A DNA stretch of 11,724 nucleotides from Rhodobacteraceae bacterium UBA6236 (lineage in GTDB: Bacteria > Pseudomonadota > Alphaproteobacteria > Rhodobacterales > Rhodobacteraceae): assembly GCA_002440945.1 (NCBI GenBank), contig DJWG01000101.1:19672-31395 (forward strand), given 5' to 3'. Numbering within the stretch: the stretch's first letter is position 1; every line of letters begins with the position of its first letter. This document shows positions 1-7,357 of this stretch, piece after piece. Under the pieces are notes generated by a model. The model was not told the origin of the DNA. It saw only the letters and a list, made by a program, of their open reading frames with translations, and ran no database searches. A program made the position numbers and the translations under genes.

Positions 1-930
1 AACAAGATGTGCGGCTCGGGGATGAAGGCGGTGATGCTGGGCCATGACCTGATCCTTGCAGGCTCGGCCAATGTGGTCGTTGCAGGCGGGATGGAAAGCA
101 TGTCGAACGCGCCCTACCTGCTGCCCAGGGCGCGGGCCGGGTATCGCATGGGCCACGGTCAGGTTCTGGACCACATGTTCCTCGACGGGCTTGAAGATGC
201 CTATGACAAGGGCCGGCTGATGGGCACCTTCGCCGAGAACTGCGCCGAGGCCTACCAGTTCACCCGCGAGGCGCAGGACGACTATGCCATCGCCTCGCTT
301 ACCCGCGCGCGGCAGGCGATTGCCCGGGGGGATTTCGTGGATGAAATCGCCCCGGTCACGGTGAAGGGGCGGGGCGGCGAGACGGTCGTCAGCATCGATG
401 AACAGCCCGGCAAGGCGCAGCCCGACAAGATCCCCCGCCTGAAACCGGCCTTCCGCGACGGCGGCACGGTGACGGCGGCCAATTCCTCGTCGATCTCGGA
501 TGGCGCGGCGGCCCTTGTGCTGATGCGCGGGTCACAGGCCGAACGGCGCGGCCTGCGCCCTCGCGCCCGCATCCTTGGCCACGCAACCCATGCCGACAAG
601 CCCAGCCTCTTTCCGACCGCGCCCATCGGTGCGGTCCGTAAGCTGATGGGCCGGACGGGGACCACGCTGACCGACTACGACCTTTTCGAGATCAACGAGG
701 CTTTCGCCGTGGTCGCCATGGCCGCGATGCGCGACCTGGGTCTTTCGCACGATGTGGTCAACATCCACGGCGGTGCCTGTGCGCTGGGCCATCCCATCGG
801 CGCTTCTGGGGCGCGGATTCTGGTGACGCTGCTTGCGGCGCTTGAAACGCATGGGCTGCGTCGCGGCGTGGCATCCCTTTGCATCGGCGGAGGGGAGGCC
901 ACGGCGCTGGCCATCGAACGGATCGGGTGA
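1..930 (+). CDS. Acetyl-CoA C-acetyltransferase (thiolase), 5'-truncated by the window edge
   Basis: Thiolase that condenses two acetyl-CoA to acetoacetyl-CoA, or runs the reverse reaction. Members of this family serve polyhydroxybutyrate synthesis, ketone-body use or the last step of beta-oxidation in the cytoplasm. The reading frame is open from base 1, and 310 residues are visible. Families of this type are about 390 residues long, so roughly 80-85 N-terminal residues lie outside. All catalytic elements are visible: the nucleophilic Cys at visible residue 4 in NKMCGSG, the NEAFA motif at 232-236, the His at 264 in GHP, and the second catalytic Cys at 294 in CIGGG. The segment RMGHGQVLDHMFLDGL followed by MGTFAEN is typical of acetoacetyl-CoA thiolases rather than long-chain FadA. 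The stop is at 928-930. The gene converges on the che operon and is probably unrelated to it. Whether it acts as PhaA or AtoB cannot be decided here because the upstream neighbour is not visible. Confidence 0.95.
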   Translation, partial: NKMCGSGMKAVMLGHDLILAGSANVVVAGGMESMSNAPYLLPRARAGYRMGHGQVLDHMFLDGLEDAYDKGRLMGTFAENCAEAYQFTREAQDDYAIASLTRARQAIARGDFVDEIAPVTVKGRGGETVVSIDEQPGKAQPDKIPRLKPAFRDGGTVTAANSSSISDGAAALVLMRGSQAERRGLRPRARILGHATHADKPSLFPTAPIGAVRKLMGRTGTTLTDYDLFEINEAFAVVAMAAMRDLGLSHDVVNIHGGACALGHPIGASGARILVTLLAALETHGLRRGVASLCIGGGEATALAIERIG

Positions 931-935
931 TCTGA

Positions 936-945
936 CCGGCGCCGG
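936..945. repeat. 10-bp GC palindrome between convergent stops
   Basis: CCGGCGCCGG is perfectly self-complementary and fills most of the 18-bp gap between the thiolase stop and the stop of the last che-operon gene. It could help end transcription from both sides, but there is no T-tract on either strand, so calling it a terminator would be overreach. GC-rich palindromes also arise by chance at this base composition. Confidence 0.3.
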
Positions 946-948
946 CCT

Positions 949-2679
949 TCAGAAGAACACCTCGTCGTCTTCCGCGTCGCAGGCCGCCTTGGTCGGGGCT
1001 TCGGCTGGTGCGCCTTCGCGCAGGCTCTGGTCCCATTGGTCGTGGATGCGGCGTTCCTCGGCCATGGTATAAAGCCCGCGCAGGGCGGCAAGTTCGGCCT
1101 CGGCCTCTGGCGGAAGCGGCAGGACAGGCGCGGGAAGGCGCGCCTGTCGGGCGGCAAGGTCGCGCAGGTATTCCTCCAGATCGGTGATCTGGCCAAGGAA
1201 CAGCGAAAGCCCGAGCCGCGCCTTGTCGATCCGGTCTGGTAGGCGGCGGGTCGTGGCGCTGAAGCCTTCTGTGGTGGTACGCAACGTCTCGGTCGTCTCT
1301 TGCGTCATGTGCCCCAGCTGCTGCGCCTCTTGCAGGAAGACCGAAAGGCTCCGATCAACCCCACCGATCCGCGCTTCGCCCACGTTGCGGATGATCGCCT
1401 GCGACGACGCGAGGATGTCTTGCAGGCGCAGCACGATGGCATCGCTTTCATCGGTCAGCCGCCGCAGCCATTGCGCCAGTTCGCGCAGCGTCCGGCCTTC
1501 ATGGCCCAGCTTCGCGCAGGTGATGACCGCGTTGATCCCCGCAAGGCGGATCTGGTTGGCGATGCTGCGCAGCGCGGGTTCGTGGCGCAGGATGCTGTCC
1601 AGCTGGTCGTGGACGTGCTCCGTCCGCGCGCGCAGGGCCGCGAAGTGGCCCTGGGCTACGGCCAGATGCTGTTCAAGCGCGCCGGTTGGCGCCTCTGTGA
1701 CGCTGCGCCCTGTGATCCGGCCCTGCGCGGTCTGACCGAAGGCCGATGCCCCGGCGGACCGGATCGCCAGAAGGGCGCGAGCCTTCACCTCCCCCAGCGT
1801 CGCCACGGCGGCCTCGACTTCCGTTCGCGCATCGTCGCGGGCCGCCCCGATCAACCGGCAGCCCAGATCGACCAGCGCCGAAGCAAGCGCCGGATCGGCG
1901 TCAAGACTGCGCGTCACCGTGTCCTCGGCGCGTTCAAGCCGCTGGCGGGTTGAATCGCCGATCTGCAGCGCGACAACCAGCCGCGAGACATCGGCGAACA
2001 GATCCGACATCTGGGCGGCAAGATCCTGCGCGGCGAGGTGCAGCCCCGCCTGCCGGTCGCGCATCCGTTCCGCTTCGCGCGAAAACCGGGTGATGTCGGG
2101 CAGGACGTCACGATGCAGGGCCTGCATCATGTCCTGGTGGCGGATGCCCATCGCCTCGATATCGTCCAGCGCGCCGGACATCGTGTGCTTCACCTCGCGC
2201 AGGATCACCTCGGCCTGTTCCGACATGAGGCCAAGCTGCCGGATGAAGGCCGAAACCTGCGGGCGCGCGGGGACAAGGCCGTTGCCCTGAATGCGGGCAT
2301 TGATCGAGACGATGGCGATGGTGCGCATCACCCGGTCCAGCGCCGCGACCTCGGACCGGATTTCGCGCAGCGCGCCGCGCAGGGTGCCAGATGCGCTGCC
2401 GAAGGCATCCAGATCGGACCGGAGCGTGACCATCTGGCGGTTGACCGCCTGAATCCGCTGATCGAATTCGGCGCTGCGTTCGGGGCCAAGCGCCCGGTGC
2501 AGATCGTCGAACTGCCCGCGCAGGGCGTGAAGTTCATCGACCGTTTCTTCAAGGTTGCGGCCTGCGTCCAGAAAGGCGCTTTCCGCCGTCGCCTGAAGCC
2601 GGGCAAGCGGCAGGGTCGCCTGGGAAGCGGAGGAGGGCAGGGGCAAGGGAAGGGACGGGGGATCGAAGCGCAGGGTCAT
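949..2679 (-). CDS. Soluble MCP-like coiled-coil protein with CheZ-like DxxxQ motif, last gene of che operon
   Basis: Protein of 576 residues that I cannot assign to a named family. The start ATG (2677-2679) overlaps the cheB stop by four bases (ATGA). The Shine-Dalgarno match is poor, which suggests coupled translation. There is no signal peptide, membrane segment or HAMP domain, and most of the length is predicted alpha-helix. Two stretches echo the MCP signalling tip: residues 116-134 (RVMRTIAIVSINARIQ) and, more clearly, 371-405, where SIANQIRLAGINAVI and KLGHEGRTLRELAQWL parallel the usual QTNLLALNAAIEAARAGE and [16 protein letters not shown]. Between them lies ALQIGDSTRQRLERAE (237-252), which shares the D-x-T-x-Q spacing of the CheZ active site at D242 and Q246. 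The N-terminus is Pro/Ser-rich (7-20), a Pro-rich stretch lies near 515-523, and the tail is acidic ending in DEVFF. From memory, R. sphaeroides cheOp2 carries tlpC downstream of cheB, a similar place. A cytoplasmic receptor, an adaptor or a CheY-P phosphatase are all possible. The gene is certain; its role is not. Confidence 0.85.
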   Translation of the reverse strand: MTLRFDPPSLPLPLPSSASQATLPLARLQATAESAFLDAGRNLEETVDELHALRGQFDDLHRALGPERSAEFDQRIQAVNRQMVTLRSDLDAFGSASGTLRGALREIRSEVAALDRVMRTIAIVSINARIQGNGLVPARPQVSAFIRQLGLMSEQAEVILREVKHTMSGALDDIEAMGIRHQDMMQALHRDVLPDITRFSREAERMRDRQAGLHLAAQDLAAQMSDLFADVSRLVVALQIGDSTRQRLERAEDTVTRSLDADPALASALVDLGCRLIGAARDDARTEVEAAVATLGEVKARALLAIRSAGASAFGQTAQGRITGRSVTEAPTGALEQHLAVAQGHFAALRARTEHVHDQLDSILRHEPALRSIANQIRLAGINAVITCAKLGHEGRTLRELAQWLRRLTDESDAIVLRLQDILASSQAIIRNVGEARIGGVDRSLSVFLQEAQQLGHMTQETTETLRTTTEGFSATTRRLPDRIDKARLGLSLFLGQITDLEEYLRDLAARQARLPAPVLPLPPEAEAELAALRGLYTMAEERRIHDQWDQSLREGAPAEAPTKAACDAEDDEVFF

Positions 2680-3800
2680 GCCGCAGCCCCGGGCGCGCGG
2701 TGCTGCTGCGCGAAGGCCATGATGGCGGCTGCGATCCGGTGAAGCGGCAGGGTCTGGACCGCGTGGCCCATCCGCACCGCTTCGCGCGGCATCCCGTAGA
2801 CGACGCAGGTCGCTTCGTCCTGGGCGATGGTCATGCCGTTCGCGGCGCGGATCTCGCCCAGACAGCGGGCGCCGTCGTCGCCCATCCCGGTCAAGAGGAT
2901 CCCCAGCACGTTCTGCCCCGCCACCGTGGCCGCAGACCGGAAAAGCACGACCACCGAAGGACGATGGCGGCAGACGGCGGGTCCGCCCGCCACCTTCACC
3001 TTGTAGCCCGCCGACACCCCCTGAAGCAGCATGTGGCTGTCGCCCTCGGCGATCACGGCCTCGCCCCGCCCGACGGTCATTCCGTCGCGGGCCTCGCGGA
3101 TAAGGATCGCCGCCGAGCCGTTCAGCCGGTTGGCGAAAGCGGCGGTAAAGCCCTTGGGCATGTGCTGGACGACAAGGATCGGCGGCGCATCGGCGGGCAG
3201 GGCGCAAAGCACATTGCGCAGTGCCTCGGTCCCGCCGGTCGAGGCGCCGATACAGACCACCGGCTCGCCCCTGGCGACGGGCAGGCGCGGATTGGGCGGC
3301 GGGAGGATTTCGTCCGCGGTGAGCTTCGGCGACACTTCGGGCGGCAGGCTGCGGCGCGGGGGTGGCGGCGGGGCCCCACGGCGGCGCGACTGGGCGGCGC
3401 CCCGCAACGCCTGGCAGATCCGGGCGGTGGATTCGGCCAGCGCCGCCGCGTCTTTCGCGGAGGGCTTCAGCACCACATCCAGCGCGCCCGCCTCCAGCGC
3501 CTCGAGGCTGCGGCGCGATCCGGTTTCGGTCAGCGCGGAACAGATCACCACCGGGATCGGGCGCTGTTGCATGATCTTGCGCAGGAAGGTGATGCCGTCC
3601 ATGCCCGGCATCTCGATGTCCAGAAGGATCACGTCCGGCATTCCAAGCTTCAGCTGCTGCGCCGCCGCATAGGCATCCGATGCCGTGGCCATGACCTGAA
3701 GCCCCGGATCGCTTTCGACAATCCGCCTGAGCATCACCCGGGACGAGCCGGAATCGTCCACCACCAGAACCCTGATCGCCTCTTGCACCGGTCCTGTCAT
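2676..3800 (-). CDS. cheB: Chemotaxis response regulator protein-glutamate methylesterase CheB
   Basis: CheB removes methyl groups from glutamates of chemoreceptors, and can deamidate glutamines, after phosphorylation by CheA. It opposes CheR and gives adaptation. The protein has 374 residues. The receiver domain covers residues 8-125 with acidic pocket D15/D16, phospho-acceptor D61 in LLDIEMPGMDG, and K112 in LKPS. A linker of about 55 residues follows, unusually rich in proline and arginine (142-156). The methylesterase domain covers 178-365 with Ser187 in GASTGG, His213 in VQHMP and Asp309 in TGMGDDG as the catalytic triad. The ATG at 3798-3800 overlaps the cheR stop by four bases (ATGA), with AGAAGGG seven bases upstream as ribosome binding site. 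Its own stop overlaps the next start in the same way. All key residues are intact, so it should be active. Confidence 0.97.
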   Translation of the reverse strand: MTGPVQEAIRVLVVDDSGSSRVMLRRIVESDPGLQVMATASDAYAAAQQLKLGMPDVILLDIEMPGMDGITFLRKIMQQRPIPVVICSALTETGSRRSLEALEAGALDVVLKPSAKDAAALAESTARICQALRGAAQSRRRGAPPPPPRRSLPPEVSPKLTADEILPPPNPRLPVARGEPVVCIGASTGGTEALRNVLCALPADAPPILVVQHMPKGFTAAFANRLNGSAAILIREARDGMTVGRGEAVIAEGDSHMLLQGVSAGYKVKVAGGPAVCRHRPSVVVLFRSAATVAGQNVLGILLTGMGDDGARCLGEIRAANGMTIAQDEATCVVYGMPREAVRMGHAVQTLPLHRIAAAIMAFAQQHRAPGAAA

Positions 3801-4645
3801 GGTTCAACCCTTCTGAAGATGGTCGGGCGGATCTGCACCAGCCCGGGGCAATCGACGACCATGCTTTCGGCATGGCCGACGATCAGGAAGCCGCCCGGCG
3901 CCAGATGGTCGCGCATCCGGCGGACCACCTTCTTCTTGTCGGACGGATCGAAGTAGATCAGCACATTGCGCAGGAAGATGACCGATACATCGCGGGCGAC
4001 GGCATAGACGGGGTCCATCAGGTTCAGCGCGTGGAAGCGGACCCGACGGCGCAATTCGGGGACGACACGGACCGTGTCGCGAAACTCGGGGTCGGTCGAG
4101 GTCATGAAATAGCGCTTGAAAAGCGGTTGGGGAACGGTCTGCATCTGCGACCGGTCGTAGGTCGCCTGGCGCGCCCTTCCGAGGATGCCGGCGGAAATGT
4201 CCGTGCCAAGCACGCCCCAATCGAAAGCCGCGCCCGCGCGTTCGGCCTCGGCCAGCACCATCGCGGCGCTGAAGGCTTCCGCCCCTTCGGAACTCGCCGC
4301 GCTCGAGATCTTCACGCGGGGACGCCCGACGCCGGACGCGGCCAGCAGGTCAGGCAGGATATGGCCGCCGAGGTAGGTGAAATGTTCCGGTTCGCGAAAG
4401 AAGCTTGTGGTGTTCGTCGTGATCAGATCGACCACGGTCCTGACCTCGCCCTCGCCAAGGGATCCATCAAGCAACCGGCGCAGATAGGTTTCGGTGTCGG
4501 GCAGGCCCTGCGCCAGCACCCGCCGGCGCAGGCGCTGTTCGATCAGCGAAACCTTGGTGGCCACAAGGTTGATCCCCGTCAGATCCCGGATCAGGCTGCG
4601 GAACCGGGCGCTGGTGTGATCCTCGATATGGGCGGGGGCGGACAT
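3797..4645 (-). CDS. cheR: Chemotaxis protein-glutamate O-methyltransferase CheR
   Basis: CheR transfers methyl groups from S-adenosylmethionine to glutamates of the MCP signalling helices. With the ATG at 4643-4645 the protein has 282 residues, close to the family length of about 286. The N-terminal helical domain (about 10-80) is followed by the methyltransferase domain with TTSFFRE (80-85), the SAM region around 115-130, GTDIS (147-151), LNLMDP (207-212) and FLRNVLIYFDP (224-234). The SAM loop is divergent: SSEGAEAF stands where the usual motif is close to STGEEPY. An in-frame GTG at 4661-4663 would give 288 residues and a four-base GTGA overlap with the preceding cheW stop, matching other junctions in the operon. 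It has AGAGG seven bases upstream, so it is a serious alternative start. The ATG has GAGGGA ten bases upstream. Confidence 0.95.
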   Translation of the reverse strand: MSAPAHIEDHTSARFRSLIRDLTGINLVATKVSLIEQRLRRRVLAQGLPDTETYLRRLLDGSLGEGEVRTVVDLITTNTTSFFREPEHFTYLGGHILPDLLAASGVGRPRVKISSAASSEGAEAFSAAMVLAEAERAGAAFDWGVLGTDISAGILGRARQATYDRSQMQTVPQPLFKRYFMTSTDPEFRDTVRVVPELRRRVRFHALNLMDPVYAVARDVSVIFLRNVLIYFDPSDKKKVVRRMRDHLAPGGFLIVGHAESMVVDCPGLVQIRPTIFRRVEP

Positions 4646-4659
4646 GGCCAGCGCATCCC

Positions 4660-5157
4660 TCACGCGGTGGCCTCTGCCGAGGCGCCGGTATGGTGGACCG
4701 CGCCATCCGAAAGGGCGACATCGTTGAAGAGGTTGTCGAGGTCGATGATGCTGACCACCTCGCCGTTCCGGCGTCCGATCCCGGCGATGGTCGTGCCCTT
4801 CCACCGCAAGAGGTCGGCCTCGGCCAGCGGGCGCAGGATGTCGTCATCCAGCCGCGTGACCTCGATCACCCGGTCGGTGCGCAGCCCCACCACCGCCTCA
4901 TCCGTCCCATGCGCGATATGGGTCACAAGGATGCGGGTCTGGGCCGTGTCCTCGGCCCGTGGCAGGCCCAGAAGCAGGCGCAGGTCCACGACGGGGATAT
5001 TGTCGCCCCGCAGGTCGGTGATGCCCAGCAGGTAGCCCGGCGCATTGGGCATCGGCGAGATCGGGCGCAGGTCCAGGATTTCCTGGACCCGCTCCACCGC
5101 GACACCGTAAAGCGCCTGCTCCACCCGGAAGGTGACGACATCGGGGGCCGAGGTCAT
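4660..5157 (-). CDS. cheW: CheW adaptor protein, copy B (MCP-cheW-cheR side)
   Basis: CheW couples chemoreceptor tips to the CheA P5 domain in the membrane-associated array. The protein has 165 residues, normal for a single CheW domain. The first beta-barrel half starts at VVTFRVEQALYGVAVERVQEIL (split around residues 7-28). The core motif GITDLRGDNIPVVDLR lies at 45-60 and corresponds to the family's xxNLRGxxxPVIDLR, with Asp in place of the usual Asn. The C-terminal half ends with GIGRRNGEVVSIIDL (126-140) and NLF. I chose the ATG at 5155-5157 because GGAGGG lies six bases upstream. The longer open frame to 5211 overlaps the MCP coding region and adds no CheW-like sequence. The gene starts 13 bp after the MCP stop and is one of two clearly different CheW copies in the operon. 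Confidence 0.95.
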   Translation of the reverse strand: MTSAPDVVTFRVEQALYGVAVERVQEILDLRPISPMPNAPGYLLGITDLRGDNIPVVDLRLLLGLPRAEDTAQTRILVTHIAHGTDEAVVGLRTDRVIEVTRLDDDILRPLAEADLLRWKGTTIAGIGRRNGEVVSIIDLDNLFNDVALSDGAVHHTGASAEATA

Positions 5158-5170
5158 GCCATGCCCTCCG

Positions 5171-6850
5171 TCAGGCCGCTTCACGGCGCTTGAACCGGTC
5201 GTCCAGCGCATCGCCCGCAGTGTCGGTCAGGTCGAAATCGAAGCCGCCGTCCTGGTCAAGCCCCGCAGCCGACCGGGCCGAAACCGCGGTGCGCGCATTG
5301 GGCTTGCGCGGCGCAGGCTTGCGGGCGTCGGTCAGTTCCGCCCGGAACTCGCTCTCGTCGGTCTTGAAGAAGCTTACCGTTTCCGAAAGCTCCTCCGCCA
5401 GACCGGCCAGTTGCGCGGCGCTGGCCGAGAGTTCCTCCGAGGCCGAGGTGTTTTCCTGCGTCACGCGGTCAAGTTGCTGGACGGCCAGCGCGATCTGCGA
5501 CGAGCCGGTCGCCAGTTCGCGCGAGGCGACGGTGATTTCGGTGACCAGGGTCGAGGTCTTTTCGATGTTCGGCACCAGACCCTGAAGCATGGTTCCGGCG
5601 CTGGCGGCAGACCGCACGGTGGCGGCAGAGAGCGACGAGATTTCGGCGGCGGCGGTCTGGCTGCGTTCGGCAAGCTTCCGCACCTCGGCCGCGACGACGG
5701 CGAAGCCGCGCCCGTGTTCGCCCGCCCGCGCGGCCTCGACTGCGGCATTCAGCGCCAGAAGGTCGGTCTGCCGGGCGATTTCCTGCACGATCATGATGCG
5801 TTCGGCGATGGTCTGCATGGCGTTGACGGCATCGGTGACGGACTTGCCCGAAAGCTGCGCATCCTCGGCCGATTTCGTCGCCATCTGCTCGGTCGCGGTG
5901 GCATTTTCGGCGCTTTGCTTGATGTTGGCGGCCATCTGTTCGATCGCGGCCGAGGCTTCTTCGGTCGAGGACGCCTGCTGCGAAGCGCCTTGCGACAGTT
6001 CTTCCGAGGTGGCGGCCATCTGGGTCGCCCCGGCCGTGACCTGACGGACCGAGGTGGTCACGCTGCCCACGACCTCGCGCAGGCGCTGGACCATTTCATT
6101 CAGCGCGCGTTGAAGCCCGGCGATCTCGTCGCTGCCCGTGGCCGTGATCGTGTTGCGCAGATCGCCCGAGGCAACGCCCCGCGCCAGTTCCACCGTCTTC
6201 AGCAGACGCGACGAGATCGAGCGGATGATGAACCCGGCGACCGCCGTCGAAACCGCCAGCGTGACGGCGATCAGGATCAGGATGTTGCGCATGGCCGCTG
6301 CATAATCGGCATCCACGTTGTCTTCGGCGATCTTCATGTCGCCGGACGCATCGGCGCGCAGTTTTTCGGCGGTGCCCACGGCTTCGTTGTAAAGGGTGTT
6401 GCCTTCGTTCAGAAGCAGAGAAACCGCTTCTGGCGTGCGGCCCTCGTCCCGCAGCTTGCCGGTCCGCTCGATCAGTTGGCTCATCTGGTCATGGGCGTTC
6501 ACGAAACCATCCAGCGTGGCGAGGTTCTCGTCGCTCAGCCTTGTGCGCAGCGCTGTCACGCCGGCCTCGACCCGGGTGCGGCCCTTCTCCATCTCGCCGC
6601 GGATCTCCTTGAAGGCCTCGGTGTCGGCCGGATCGGCCAGCAGCGCCTCGCGGGCATGGGTCTGGATGATCAGTTCATCGACAAGAAGCTGGTCCGACAG
6701 CAGAACGCGCTGCACGTCGTCGCCCATGATGTCATTCACGGTGTCGTTGAAATTGCTGGAGTTGCGGACCGAGACCGCCAGGGTCACGCCGAAAAGAGCG
6801 AAGACCAGCAGGAACGTCAGGGCAAGTTTCATCAGGATGGTCAGTTTCAT
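5171..6850 (-). CDS. Methyl-accepting chemotaxis protein with 4-helix-bundle sensor, HAMP and signalling domain
   Basis: Transmembrane chemoreceptor of 559 residues. TM1 lies at about 8-27, and a periplasmic helical region (28-188) looks like a four-helix-bundle sensor (4HB_MCP type). TM2 is at about 189-210, followed by a HAMP domain (about 210-263) and a long signalling coiled coil. The conserved tip is at 357-396, with [20 protein letters not shown] and [20 protein letters not shown] (written as two overlapping pieces), which bind CheW and CheA. Candidate methylation helices are Glu/Gln/Ala-rich near 277-305 and 464-490. The C-terminal 60 residues form a charged, probably disordered tail ending in FKRREAA, without the NWETF-type CheR/CheB tether. 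The ATG at 6848-6850 has AAGGA seven bases upstream. A second in-frame Met at residue 7 is less likely. The ligand cannot be told from the sequence. The gene sits between the two cheW genes with gaps of 15 and 13 bp. Confidence 0.96.
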   Translation of the reverse strand: MKLTILMKLALTFLLVFALFGVTLAVSVRNSSNFNDTVNDIMGDDVQRVLLSDQLLVDELIIQTHAREALLADPADTEAFKEIRGEMEKGRTRVEAGVTALRTRLSDENLATLDGFVNAHDQMSQLIERTGKLRDEGRTPEAVSLLLNEGNTLYNEAVGTAEKLRADASGDMKIAEDNVDADYAAAMRNILILIAVTLAVSTAVAGFIIRSISSRLLKTVELARGVASGDLRNTITATGSDEIAGLQRALNEMVQRLREVVGSVTTSVRQVTAGATQMAATSEELSQGASQQASSTEEASAAIEQMAANIKQSAENATATEQMATKSAEDAQLSGKSVTDAVNAMQTIAERIMIVQEIARQTDLLALNAAVEAARAGEHGRGFAVVAAEVRKLAERSQTAAAEISSLSAATVRSAASAGTMLQGLVPNIEKTSTLVTEITVASRELATGSSQIALAVQQLDRVTQENTSASEELSASAAQLAGLAEELSETVSFFKTDESEFRAELTDARKPAPRKPNARTAVSARSAAGLDQDGGFDFDLTDTAGDALDDRFKRREAA

Positions 6851-6865
6851 GGAACGGTCCTTCGG

Positions 6866-7357
6866 TCAGGCAGCGACGGGGTGCTGCGACATGGTGGTGA
6901 AGATGGCGGCAAGGTCGGGCAGGAGGACGAAACCTTCCTTGCCCTGACAGATCCCGCAGAGGAATTCGGCGGGCCAGCGGCTGGTGGCGGGAAGCGGAAG
7001 AAGGCCGCCGGCGGGAAGGGCGGTCACTTCGTGGACGGCATCGGCGATGATGGCGGCCAGGATGCGCTCGCCCCCCACCTCGACCTCGATCACGGGGAAA
7101 CGGCGGGCCTCGGGGTCGCGGTCGGGCGGGCCCTGATCCTCGATGTCAAGCGGGATGCGCAGGTCCGCCAGCGGCACCACGGCCCCGCGCACGTTCAGCA
7201 CCGATGGCGCACAGCGTCCGGCGCCTGGAACGCGGGTCCGGGGCAGGGGCTCGATGATCTCGCGCAAGAGGCTCGCCGGGATCGCCAGCACCTGTGGCCC
7301 GATCGAGAACGTGACCAGCGTCAGTGCGGTTTCGGTGCAGTTTGTCGTCATGGTCAT
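6866..7357 (-). CDS. cheW: CheW adaptor protein, copy A (directly after cheA)
   Basis: CheW-domain adaptor of 163 residues that should link receptors with CheA. The N-terminal half reads LVTFSIGPQVLAIPASLLREII (about 14-35). The core motif VLNVRGAVVPLADLR (53-67) matches the family's NLRG...P..DLR pattern. The C-terminal half (88-155) is more divergent: FLCGICQGKEGFVLLPDL stands where most CheWs have a RG(V/I)AR-like segment followed by ILLDL, so a CxxC pair (C134, C137) is present. The ATG at 7355-7357 overlaps the cheA stop by four bases. AAGGAGG lies only four bases upstream of it, while a second ATG at 7349-7351 would have ten-base spacing. Either start is possible and changes only two residues. 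Sequence identity to copy B is clearly low by eye, so the two may bind different partners. Confidence 0.92.
   Translation of the reverse strand: MTMTTNCTETALTLVTFSIGPQVLAIPASLLREIIEPLPRTRVPGAGRCAPSVLNVRGAVVPLADLRIPLDIEDQGPPDRDPEARRFPVIEVEVGGERILAAIIADAVHEVTALPAGGLLPLPATSRWPAEFLCGICQGKEGFVLLPDLAAIFTTMSQHPVAA

Noticed and set aside
2680..3873. Upstream extension of the MCP-like gene's open frame through cheB
   Set aside because: The frame stays open only because of high GC. The cheB frame there has every catalytic residue, and the ATGA overlap at 2676-2679 gives a natural start.
2700..5035. Long plus-strand open frames opposite cheB, cheR and cheW
   Set aside because: Antisense shadows without domain signals, low-complexity Arg/Gly/His-rich translations.
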